Of a stretch of 6,835 bases of DNA, positions 1-4,804 are shown one piece after another. The stretch is from an uncultured Clostridia bacterium (GTDB lineage Bacteria; Bacillota; Clostridia; Christensenellales; CAG-138): NCBI GenBank assembly GCA_947304365.1, contig CAMZAY010000061.1, positions 1-6,835 of the forward strand, read 5' to 3'. Numbering within the stretch: position 1 is the stretch's first letter; each line of letters begins with the position of its first letter. The translations under genes were made by a program, and so were the position numbers. The notes beneath the pieces were generated by a model. That model worked only from the letters and a program-made list of their open reading frames with translations. It did no database searches and was not told the origin of the DNA.

Positions 1-149
1 TCGATAAGGAGCTTATCGAAAGGAACATCAACTGCGGCGGCTCGGCTGATATGCTCGCGGCGGCGATATTCCTTGACAAGATAGGCGTTTACAACGACAG
101 AAGGAGGACCGAGGAGGAGCTTCACGGCTCCCACACGCACGAGGAATGA
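1..149 (+). CDS. citG: CitG/MdcB-like triphosphoribosyl-dephospho-CoA synthase, C-terminal end (5' end missing)
   Basis: The frame is open from the left edge (first full codon at 3) to a TGA at 147-149, giving the last 48 residues of a protein. The segment NINCGGSADMLAAAIFLDKI matches the conserved C-terminal NxxxGGSADLLAxxxFL signature of triphosphoribosyl-dephospho-CoA synthases (CitG, MdcB). These make the precursor of the prosthetic group on the acyl carrier subunit of citrate lyase or malonate decarboxylase, from ATP and dephospho-CoA. The Gly-Gly-Ser-Ala-Asp core is intact. A short charged tail rich in Arg, Glu and His follows (DRRRTEEELHGSHTHEE). The stop overlaps the murI start as ATGA, so the two genes are probably co-transcribed and translationally coupled. 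No citrate lyase gene is visible, so the substrate system cannot be named. The family call rests on one motif; the ATP-binding part lies outside the window. Confidence 0.62.
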   Translation, partial: DKELIERNINCGGSADMLAAAIFLDKIGVYNDRRRTEEELHGSHTHEE

Positions 150-967
150 CCGATCGCTCACCCAAACCCGAATATGACGATCGCCCGATAGGCGTGTTCG
201 ATTCCGGCTTCGGCGGCGCAAGCACGCTCCGGAACCTGCTTTTGGAGCTGCCGGATGAAAGGTTCATCTATTTCGGCGACAATCTCAACGCCCCCTACGG
301 CGATAAATCGGAGGAGGAGATACTTCTGCTTGCCGAAAACGCGGCGGATATGCTCGTCCACAGGGGCGTGAAGGCGCTGGTGGTCGCCTGCAACACGGCG
401 ACGAGCGCGGCGATAAAGGCGCTCCGCGAAAGGCTCGACGTGCCGGTCGTATCCGTTGAACCCGCAATAAAGCCCGCCTGCGAGGCGGAGGGCGACGGCA
501 AGGTGCTCATGCTCGCCACCGTCGCGACGACCGGGCTCGCCCGGTACCGCGCCCTTCAGGCAAGGATGCCCGATCCCGACCGAGTGATAAACGTCGGCTG
601 CTCCGGCATCGTCGACAGGATAGAGAAGGGCGTCGTCGGCGAAACGGATTTCGACGACATACTTTCCGAAAAGCTCGCCCCCTACGAGGGGATGAAGATA
701 GACGGGATAGTGCTGGGCTGCACCCATTATCCGTTCATCGCGCCCGCGATAAAGCGCTACGCCGCGGCGCATTTTACCGGCGAACGCCGCCTTTACGACG
801 GGAACGCCGGCACCGCAAGGCAGCTTAAAAGGGTGATCGATTCAAGGCGTCTCAACGCCCGCCCGGGCTGCGCGGGGGAGGACCGCGTCACATTTATTAC
901 GAGCGGCGATCACGAAGAATGCGAAACGATATTCAGGAGGCTCCTCGAAATACCGATCCATGATTGA
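146..967 (+). CDS. murI: Glutamate racemase MurI
   Basis: Cytoplasmic, cofactor-independent enzyme that interconverts L- and D-glutamate, supplying D-Glu to MurD for peptidoglycan. The protein has 273 residues, normal for the family. Seen in order: PIGVFDSGFGG at 14-24 (the Asp19-Ser20 pair binds substrate), GDNLNAPYG at 44-52 (usually GDxxxxPYG), the first catalytic cysteine Cys82 in VACNTATSAA, the second, Cys192, in LGCTHYPF with the conserved His194, and a DGNAGTA segment near 218-224. Both catalytic cysteines and the His are present, so the enzyme should be active. The ATG at 146 overlaps the upstream stop (ATGA). There is only a GAGGA directly abutting the start and the nearest good AGGAGG lies more than 25 bases upstream, so translation probably depends on reinitiation after the CitG-like gene. 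No other in-frame start fits before the DSGFGG core. The 3' end overlaps the NUDIX gene by 8 bases. Confidence 0.96.
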   Translation: MTDRSPKPEYDDRPIGVFDSGFGGASTLRNLLLELPDERFIYFGDNLNAPYGDKSEEEILLLAENAADMLVHRGVKALVVACNTATSAAIKALRERLDVPVVSVEPAIKPACEAEGDGKVLMLATVATTGLARYRALQARMPDPDRVINVGCSGIVDRIEKGVVGETDFDDILSEKLAPYEGMKIDGIVLGCTHYPFIAPAIKRYAAAHFTGERRLYDGNAGTARQLKRVIDSRRLNARPGCAGEDRVTFITSGDHEECETIFRRLLEIPIHD

Positions 968-1538
968 GAAAAGGGACGAAAAAGGCCGCACTCTCGCGGA
1001 ATTCTTAAAGGAATACGATATCACGAAATACGACCGTCCCAGCGTGACGGTCGATAACGTCATATTCGCCCGGCAGGAGGGCAGGCTCGCGGTGCTGCTT
1101 ATAAAGCGCGGCGGGCATCCGTTCATTTACGATTGGGCTTTCCCCGGCGGCTTCCTCGAAATGGACGAGGATCTTGCCGAGGGCGCCGAGCGCGAGCTTC
1201 TCGAGGAGACAGGCGTTACAGGCGTTTCGCCCGTACAGCTCGGCGCTTACGGACGCCCCGGAAGGGATCCGCGCGGCAGGATCATCACCGTCGCGTTCGT
1301 TTCGGAGCTTCCCGACGGCGCAGTTCCGAAGGCGGCGGACGACGCGAAGGAGGCGGACCTCTTCTTCATCGATACCGAGCCGGGGCTCATCCGCCTGACC
1401 CGAAGGGGCGGGGGAGCGGCGCTGACCGTTCCGTATGAGTTCGAAAACGGCTTTGCAAAGTTCATCCCGGCGGAGGGCGTCGCGGGGGATCACAGCCAGA
1501 TCCTCGCCGACGCATTGAGAATGATCGGCCGGATATAA
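960..1538 (+). CDS. NUDIX hydrolase, ADP-ribose pyrophosphatase-like
   Basis: A 192-residue cytoplasmic NUDIX protein that hydrolyses a nucleoside diphosphate linked to another moiety, using Mg2+ or Mn2+. The NUDIX box GX5EX7REUXEEXGU is perfect at residues 64-86 (Gly64, Glu70, Arg78-Glu79, Glu82-Glu83, Gly85). The preceding PSVTVDNVIF (27-36), VLLIKRGGHPF (45-55) and WAFPGG (59-64), and the C-terminal GDHSQILADAL, are typical of the COG1051 ADP-ribose pyrophosphatase-like group. Some relatives are the NAD regulator NrtR, which adds a winged helix-turn-helix; this protein is too short for that and ends soon after the NUDIX fold, so an enzyme is more likely than a repressor. Substrate is not provable from sequence. 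The ATG lies inside the end of murI (8-base overlap); AGGAGG at 935-940 is 19 bases upstream, farther than ideal, consistent with coupling. A hairpin begins 7 bases after the stop. Confidence 0.9.
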   Translation: MIEKRDEKGRTLAEFLKEYDITKYDRPSVTVDNVIFARQEGRLAVLLIKRGGHPFIYDWAFPGGFLEMDEDLAEGAERELLEETGVTGVSPVQLGAYGRPGRDPRGRIITVAFVSELPDGAVPKAADDAKEADLFFIDTEPGLIRLTRRGGGAALTVPYEFENGFAKFIPAEGVAGDHSQILADALRMIGRI

Positions 1539-1545
1539 AAAGAAA

Positions 1546-1576
1546 CGGATCAAAGGAAACAGCATCCTTTGATCCG
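1546..1576. terminator. Hairpin after the murI-NUDIX cluster, probable terminator
   Basis: Perfect 12-bp inverted repeat: left arm 1546-1557 (CGGATCAAAGGA), 7-base loop, right arm 1565-1576. It starts 7 bases after the NUDIX stop, the expected place for an intrinsic terminator. On the plus strand the tail is only ATTTAT, which is weak. On the minus strand the stem is followed by TTTCTTTTT, a better U-tract, although no minus-strand gene lies beyond it. Partial read-through into the downstream lipoprotein gene is therefore possible. Confidence 0.65.
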
Positions 1577-1625
1577 ATTTATATGGAACCGATAGGCCGG
1601 CTCACACGTTATATAGGTGAGAGCA

Positions 1626-1642
1626 CGTGAACGGCGTTCACG
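1626..1642. promoter_or_regulatory. 17-base perfect palindrome upstream of the propeller-like lipoprotein gene
   Basis: CGTGAACG-G-CGTTCACG is a perfect palindrome (8-base arms around one central G) ending 6 bases before the AAGGAGG ribosome binding site of the lipoprotein gene. It could be an operator for a dimeric repressor, or, in mRNA, a 7-bp hairpin with a 3-base loop beside the ribosome binding site. The half-sites recall Rex or LexA boxes, but the spacing differs from both by one base, so I do not assign a regulator. A weaker 5-bp inverted repeat, CTCAC (1601-1605) with GTGAG (1617-1621), lies just upstream. I see no good -35/-10 pair between 1577 and 1625. Confidence 0.45.
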
Positions 1643-1660
1643 ACCAACAAGGAGGACAAC

Positions 1661-2809
1661 ATGAAACGCATCATCTCATTCGCACTCATACTTGTTATGG
1701 TATTCTCCCTTGCGGCCTGCGATCCGCACAAAACCGCAGCAATTGATCCCACCGAAGCGCCTAAGCCCACCGAGGCCGTAACGGAAGCGCCCACCGCCGC
1801 TCCGACGGAAGCGCCGACCGAAGCGCCGACGCCCGAGCCCACCGAGACGCCCATGGGCACGGAGCTCGACTTTGATTCCTGCGCCGAGCTCGTTTTGAGG
1901 CTCCCGTGGGGAAATGGCGATAATCAGGTTTTCATTCGTCAGCCGAGACCGGGCAATGATGATGACGATTGGGAGATCCCGCAGCACTTCAATATCATCG
2001 ACGGTAAGGTCTATGTTTTCGACAGGTATTATCCCTTTGGAAGCGGTCTGTTAATGTGCGATCCGGAGACAGGCGAGATCGTAAGGATAAGCCTGAACAC
2101 CGGAGACGCCGCATTAGGAAAAGGCGAGTTCGAGATACTGGACGGCAAGCTGATCTTCAGGGACTGCATGTACGATCTTGAGACCGGAGAAAGGATCGAG
2201 CTCGAGCCCATTCCCGGCACCCCCGCGCGGCGCGACGGCGTGCTGATGATGAAGATAGAGGACGGCAAATGCATCGCTTACAGAGCGGTCAATTACGATG
2301 AGGGCGATCCGGAACAGGAATGTCTCTTCACGCAGGCCACTTTCGCATACGACGTGTTCGAGCTCGATATGGAGAACCGCGCGTGGGTGCAGAAGGAACG
2401 CATCGAGATGCCCGATAACATACCGCACGCAGAGCCCCCGTTCTCCGACTATGAGATCAACTATTACGGCAAGGGGTACGTCGAGATAATCGGCAGAGAC
2501 GGCGGTGCGTTATTCTGTGATGACCGCTACATGGGTACGGACAACGCTGGGAACCACTATATCGACAGCGAGGAGATATTAGCCTACAAAAACGAGTTCG
2601 GGGGATATGTCGCAAGTAAAACATGGCGCAGGATAATCAAGCTTTCTCCCGAGGGAGATCCGATCACTTGCGTCGACGTGAGCTATCCCGACAACTATAT
2701 TTTCAGGGACTGGGGCAACTACCTCGTCTACAAGGTGGACGGCGACGGCACGGTATGGTATATGTGCGAGACGCTGGATGAAGTACTGATCTATAAGATC
2801 AGCCTGTAA
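1661..2809 (+). CDS. Secreted lipoprotein with PTEA-rich stalk and probable beta-propeller-like domain
   Basis: A 382-residue protein of unknown function. Residues 1-19 are a lipoprotein signal peptide (Lys-Arg, hydrophobic core) with the lipobox LAAC, so Cys20 should be lipidated and the protein anchored on the outer face of the membrane. Residues 30-64 are a low-complexity Pro-Thr-Glu-Ala linker, the usual spacer lifting a domain through the wall. The rest is acidic and strand-rich, with recurring units of the kind IIDGKVYVFD / CDPETGEIVRI (112-143), LDGKLIFRD / DLETGERIEL (160-181) and VDGDGTVWYMCETLDEVLIYKI (359-380). The repeated Asp-Gly turns and aromatic strands suggest a beta-propeller similar to NHL or WD-like secreted proteins. 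That fold is inference; no catalytic motif is visible. AAGGAGG at 1649-1655 lies 5 bases before the ATG and fixes the start. It stands alone between a hairpin and convergent genes, so is probably monocistronic. Confidence 0.85.
   Translation: MKRIISFALILVMVFSLAACDPHKTAAIDPTEAPKPTEAVTEAPTAAPTEAPTEAPTPEPTETPMGTELDFDSCAELVLRLPWGNGDNQVFIRQPRPGNDDDDWEIPQHFNIIDGKVYVFDRYYPFGSGLLMCDPETGEIVRISLNTGDAALGKGEFEILDGKLIFRDCMYDLETGERIELEPIPGTPARRDGVLMMKIEDGKCIAYRAVNYDEGDPEQECLFTQATFAYDVFELDMENRAWVQKERIEMPDNIPHAEPPFSDYEINYYGKGYVEIIGRDGGALFCDDRYMGTDNAGNHYIDSEEILAYKNEFGGYVASKTWRRIIKLSPEGDPITCVDVSYPDNYIFRDWGNYLVYKVDGDGTVWYMCETLDEVLIYKISL
1748..1852 (+). repeat. PTEA-type low-complexity repeat coding for the lipoprotein stalk
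   Basis: This stretch codes for residues 30-64 of the lipoprotein, built from degenerate PTEAP and PTEP units (for example PTEAPTEAPTPEPTETP at the end). At the DNA level the units are variants of CCGACCGAAGCG. Such repeats can change copy number by slippage in multiples of three without breaking the frame. Their role is most likely a flexible extended spacer between the lipid anchor and the folded domain. Confidence 0.8.
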
Positions 2810-2827
2810 GCTTAACGAACAAAAGAA

Positions 2828-2858
2828 GGGACCGAACAGAAGCATCCGCCTTGGTCCC
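2828..2858 (-). terminator. Hairpin with minus-strand U-rich tail between convergent genes
   Basis: GGGACC at 2828-2833 pairs with GGTCCC at 2853-2858 around a 19-base loop that can form a small internal AAG/CTT pairing. On the minus strand the stem is followed by TTCTTTTGTT, so it would act as a second, back-up terminator for the leftward trxB operon. On the plus strand no U-tract follows. The loop shares the motif AACAG(AA)GCATCC with the hairpin at 1546-1576. The stem is short, so terminator function is uncertain. Confidence 0.4.
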
Positions 2859-2866
2859 GAGATATT

Positions 2867-2908
2867 AAAAAACGAGGATCCGGCTCTGACCGGATCCTCA
2901 TTCGTTTT
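2867..2908. terminator. Bidirectional intrinsic terminator between the lipoprotein gene and the trxB operon
   Basis: Perfect 10-bp stem: GAGGATCCGG (2874-2883), loop CTCTGA, CCGGATCCTC (2890-2899). On the minus strand the stem runs into CGTTTTTT (the A6 at 2867-2872), a strong U-tract, placed 14 bases past the stop of the Cys-rich gene. On the plus strand the U-run is TTCGTTTTA a few bases on, weaker but usable for the lipoprotein mRNA. The flanking AAAACGA and TCGTTTT can extend the stem past a small bulge. Confidence 0.85.
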
Positions 2909-2912
2909 ATTA

Positions 2913-3215
2913 TCATTCTTCGCTTTTTTTCGCAAGCTCCGATATCCGCGGGAAGTTCTGTATAACGTAATCGTAGCCTCCGCGCCCGTGGGTCTTGAGG
3001 CAGTTGGAGCAATCCTTTATGCCGCCCTCGATATAGCGGAAATTGCCGCCGCATTTATCGCCCAGCGCGTAGAGCGGGCAGTAGCAGAACAGGCAGTTGA
3101 AGAAGTCGGGATCCGCGCCCTTGTGGCAGGGGAAATATTCGCAGTCCGTGTTCTGGTAGTAGCGACATGAGTTCTTCTCCTTCATATCGAGCTTTTTCTT
3201 GGTATCCTCGTTCAT
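2913..3215 (-). CDS. Small Cys-rich, probably metal-binding protein (cysteine-rich small domain family)
   Basis: A 100-residue soluble protein with nine cysteines (17, 25, 30, 41, 44, 46, 55, 69, 72) and His31 and His76. The order CEYFPCHKGADPDFFNCLFC, YCPLYALGDKCGGNF, GIKDCSNCLKTH matches what I know of the Pfam zf-like cysteine-rich small domain (PF04071), a predicted metal-binding module found in anaerobes and sometimes fused to cobalamin-pathway enzymes. Its biochemical role is unknown. The first 16 residues are a charged lead; Met11 is an alternative start, but AAGGAG (minus strand, 3227-3222) sits 6 bases before the Met1 codon and supports Met1. That ribosome binding site adjoins the trxB stop (TGAAAGGAG), and the gap between the genes is 12 bases, so it is the second gene of a trxB operon. 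A strong terminator follows. A Zn2+ or Fe-S site, or a redox-active thiol set kept reduced by TrxB, are both possible. Confidence 0.88.
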   Translation of the reverse strand: MNEDTKKKLDMKEKNSCRYYQNTDCEYFPCHKGADPDFFNCLFCYCPLYALGDKCGGNFRYIEGGIKDCSNCLKTHGRGGYDYVIQNFPRISELAKKSEE

Positions 3216-3227
3216 GGTGGTCTCCTT

Positions 3228-4133
3228 TCATAATCCGTCGATGTATTTCGCTGCAGCAAGCCCTGCGGCGGCGCCGTCCGCGGCGGCGGTGGTCAGCTGG
3301 CGCACCGCCTTCTGGCGGCAGTCCCCTGCGACGAAAACGCCGGGGGTGCGCGTCAGACAGCTTTCGTCCGAAGCGGCAAAGCCGTATTCGTCAATGTTGA
3401 TGAGAGCGGCGAACGCGCTGTTCTGCGGGATGTGCCCGAGCGCGACGAAGACCCCGTCGACGGCGAGCTTCTCATCCGCTTCGCCGACCGTGCTCGCAAG
3501 CGTGAGCGAAACGCCTCCGTCCGCCTTCTCGGCTTCGGAAACGACGCGGTTCTCAAGCCGCACGATATTCGCCTTCGAATAAAGCCTCTCCATTACCGCC
3601 TTTTCCGCGCGGTAGCCCGTGCGGCGGTGTATGAGATAGACCTTTTCGCAGATATCGGCAAGGTAGATCGCCTCGGAAACGGCGGTGTTGCCCCCGCCCA
3701 CTACGGCGACGGTCTTTCCCTTGTAGAACATGCCGTCGCATACCGCGCAGTACGAAACGCCCTGTCCCTCGAGCTTCGTTACGGGATCGAGCTTCCTGTG
3801 CTTCAGACCGGTCGCGATGACGACCGCCTTCGCGTCGTGCGCGCCGTAATTCGATACGATGCGGAAGAAGCCCTCCGCCCGCTCGATGCTCTTTACCTCG
3901 TCGACCTCGAGCTCGGCTCCCAGAGCCATCGCCTGCTCAAACACGTTGTTGGCAAGGTCAAGCCCCGAAATATCCTTGAAGCCGGGGTAATTCTCCACCT
4001 TCGGCGAAAGCGCGATCTGCCCGCCGATGCTCTCTTTTTCAAACAGTATGACCGTTTTCCCGGCGCGCCGCGCGTATATCGCGGCGGTCATGCCGGCGAT
4101 CCCCGCGCCTATAACAGCAACATCGTAGACCAT
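3228..4133 (-). CDS. trxB: Thioredoxin reductase (NADPH-type, FAD flavoprotein)
   Basis: A 301-residue cytoplasmic low-molecular-weight thioredoxin reductase, passing electrons from NADPH through FAD and a disulfide to thioredoxin. Seen in order: the FAD Rossmann motif GAGIAGMTAAIYARRAG (9-25), the ATG motif VVIATGLKHRKL (104-115), the redox pair Cys129/Cys132 in YCAVCDG, a second Rossmann motif VVGGGNTAVSEA (144-155), HRRTGYRAEK (169-178), whose arginines match those that read the NADPH 2'-phosphate, and the C-terminal FAD motif GVFVAGDCRQKAVRQLTTA (265-283). All family motifs are present, favouring NADPH use over the ferredoxin or deazaflavin variants that lose these residues. GGGNTA replaces the more common GGGDSA, a frequent conservative change. 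A moderate ribosome binding site (AAAGGGA) lies 6 bases before the ATG. An extended -10 promoter stands about 30 bases upstream. No thioredoxin gene is in the window; the next gene encodes the Cys-rich small protein. Confidence 0.95.
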   Translation of the reverse strand: MVYDVAVIGAGIAGMTAAIYARRAGKTVILFEKESIGGQIALSPKVENYPGFKDISGLDLANNVFEQAMALGAELEVDEVKSIERAEGFFRIVSNYGAHDAKAVVIATGLKHRKLDPVTKLEGQGVSYCAVCDGMFYKGKTVAVVGGGNTAVSEAIYLADICEKVYLIHRRTGYRAEKAVMERLYSKANIVRLENRVVSEAEKADGGVSLTLASTVGEADEKLAVDGVFVALGHIPQNSAFAALINIDEYGFAASDESCLTRTPGVFVAGDCRQKAVRQLTTAAADGAAAGLAAAKYIDGL

Positions 4134-4163
4134 GTGTTTTCCCTTTCTTACTCGTTTGTTCTT

Positions 4164-4191
4164 ATTATATCACAAAATCGCGGTGAATCAA
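4164..4191 (-). promoter_or_regulatory. Sigma-A promoter with extended -10 for the trxB operon
   Basis: Read on the minus strand: -35 TTGATT (4191-4186), 16-base spacer, -10 TATAAT (4169-4164), with TGA immediately before the -10 forming an extended -10 (TGn). The -10 is perfect and the -35 matches 4 of 6. The predicted start near 4157 gives a leader of about 24 bases before the trxB ATG, just enough for its ribosome binding site. Confidence 0.8.
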
Positions 4192-4247
4192 GGATGGAAT
4201 AATGCGGAACACGGCGGCGCCGTATATTGAATAACAATAAATTTATA

Positions 4248-4276
4248 TTGACAAACATGATAAAGCGTGCTATAAT
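4248..4276 (+). promoter_or_regulatory. Perfect consensus sigma-A promoter for the small lipoprotein gene
   Basis: TTGACA (4248-4253), exactly 17 bases, TATAAT (4271-4276): both hexamers and the spacing are perfect consensus. The upstream 4224-4247 stretch is A/T-rich (ATATTGAATAACAATAAATT), like an UP element. The start is expected near 4283, giving a leader of about 24 bases with AAGGAG at 4292-4297. It faces away from the trxB promoter; the two -35 elements are 56 bases apart. Confidence 0.9.
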
Positions 4277-4306
4277 AGCGTCCACGATACCAAGGAGTTT
4301 ACCGTT

Positions 4307-4747
4307 ATGAAAAAACATCTTATTATTATAGCGCTGCTTTTGGTCATGGCGGCGTTCGCCGGCTGCGTGCAAAGGATAGATCGCTCCCTGCCGGAGAGCC
4401 CGCACGCATTCGACGCGGGGACTTACGTCAACCCTGACGATCCGGACGATACCTATGCGACGATCCGGCTGGACGGCAGGGTCTACGCTGTCTACGGGAC
4501 GACCGCGTCGCGCATGACCGGAAAGGACGTGGGCAAATGCCTCGGCTATATCGTGCAGGACGGCGAGGAGCGCATGGACGACCGCGTGTTTCCGCTTTCC
4601 GCCGATCCGGAGAGGAATTATCTCGTCGTGATCACCGTAAACGGCTTCATGGATCAGCCTATCTTTTACCGCGCGCTCGACACCGCGGGAAAGGATATCG
4701 AAACGCCCGCCTTCGTGCAGAGCCTTGATTACGGGATATGGAACTGA
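4307..4747 (+). CDS. Small lipoprotein of unknown function
   Basis: A 146-residue protein. Residues 1-19 form a signal peptide with two Lys and a hydrophobic core; FAGC at 17-20 is a slightly non-standard lipobox (Phe instead of Leu at -3), so Cys20 is the likely lipid anchor. After a short acidic linker (NPDDPDD at 42-48) comes a compact domain of about 100 residues: YATIRLDGRVYAVYG (50-64), a GKDVGKCLGYI segment with Cys78, FPLSADPERNYLVVI (95-109), FMDQPIFYRALDT (114-126), ending in SLDYGIWN. The pattern suggests an alpha/beta or beta domain on the cell surface. I recall similar hypothetical proteins from Clostridia but know no named family or function. AAGGAG lies 9 bases before the ATG, and a perfect consensus promoter lies directly upstream, so expression may be high unless repressed. 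A strong terminator follows, so the gene is monocistronic. Confidence 0.85.
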   Translation: MKKHLIIIALLLVMAAFAGCVQRIDRSLPESPHAFDAGTYVNPDDPDDTYATIRLDGRVYAVYGTTASRMTGKDVGKCLGYIVQDGEERMDDRVFPLSADPERNYLVVITVNGFMDQPIFYRALDTAGKDIETPAFVQSLDYGIWN

Positions 4748-4757
4748 ACTGAATACG

Positions 4758-4793
4758 AAAACGTCCCGGAGCATACCGCTCCGGGACGTTTTT
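4758..4793. terminator. Strong bidirectional intrinsic terminator between the small lipoprotein gene and clpB
   Basis: Perfect 12-bp GC-rich stem ACGTCCCGGAGC (4761-4772), 5-base loop ATACC, GCTCCGGGACGT (4778-4789), followed by a T5 run (4789-4793) on the plus strand. On the minus strand the matching tail is TTTT from the A-run at 4758-4761. It begins about ten bases after the lipoprotein stop and also serves the convergent clpB, whose stop is at 4805-4807. Confidence 0.95.
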
Positions 4794-4804
4794 CCTTTAT
4801 TTCG

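Noticed and set aside
158..772. Minus-strand open frame of 204 codons opposite murI.
   Set aside because: Antisense shadow of murI; no ribosome binding site or recognisable motif.
1577..1625. TATATG (1580) and TATATA (1610) as -10 elements for the larger lipoprotein gene.
   Set aside because: Neither has a reasonable -35 at 16-18 bases, nor a TGn extension, so I do not call a promoter here.
1609..1860. Minus-strand frame encoding a Gly-Ala-Ser-Val repeat protein.
   Set aside because: It is the antisense reading of the PTEA stalk repeat; the repetitive look comes from the real plus-strand gene.
4156..4175. TTGT...ACAA symmetric ends around the trxB -10, suggesting a Rex- or PerR-like operator.
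   Set aside because: Only the outer four bases pair; the inner positions and the 20-base span do not fit the known boxes, and the A/T-rich -10 makes such matches likely by chance.
3432..4202. Long plus-strand open frame (256 codons) opposite trxB.
   Set aside because: It lies antisense to a fully motif-supported thioredoxin reductase, has Arg/Val/Leu-rich composition without domains, and is explained by the GC-rich third positions of the real gene.
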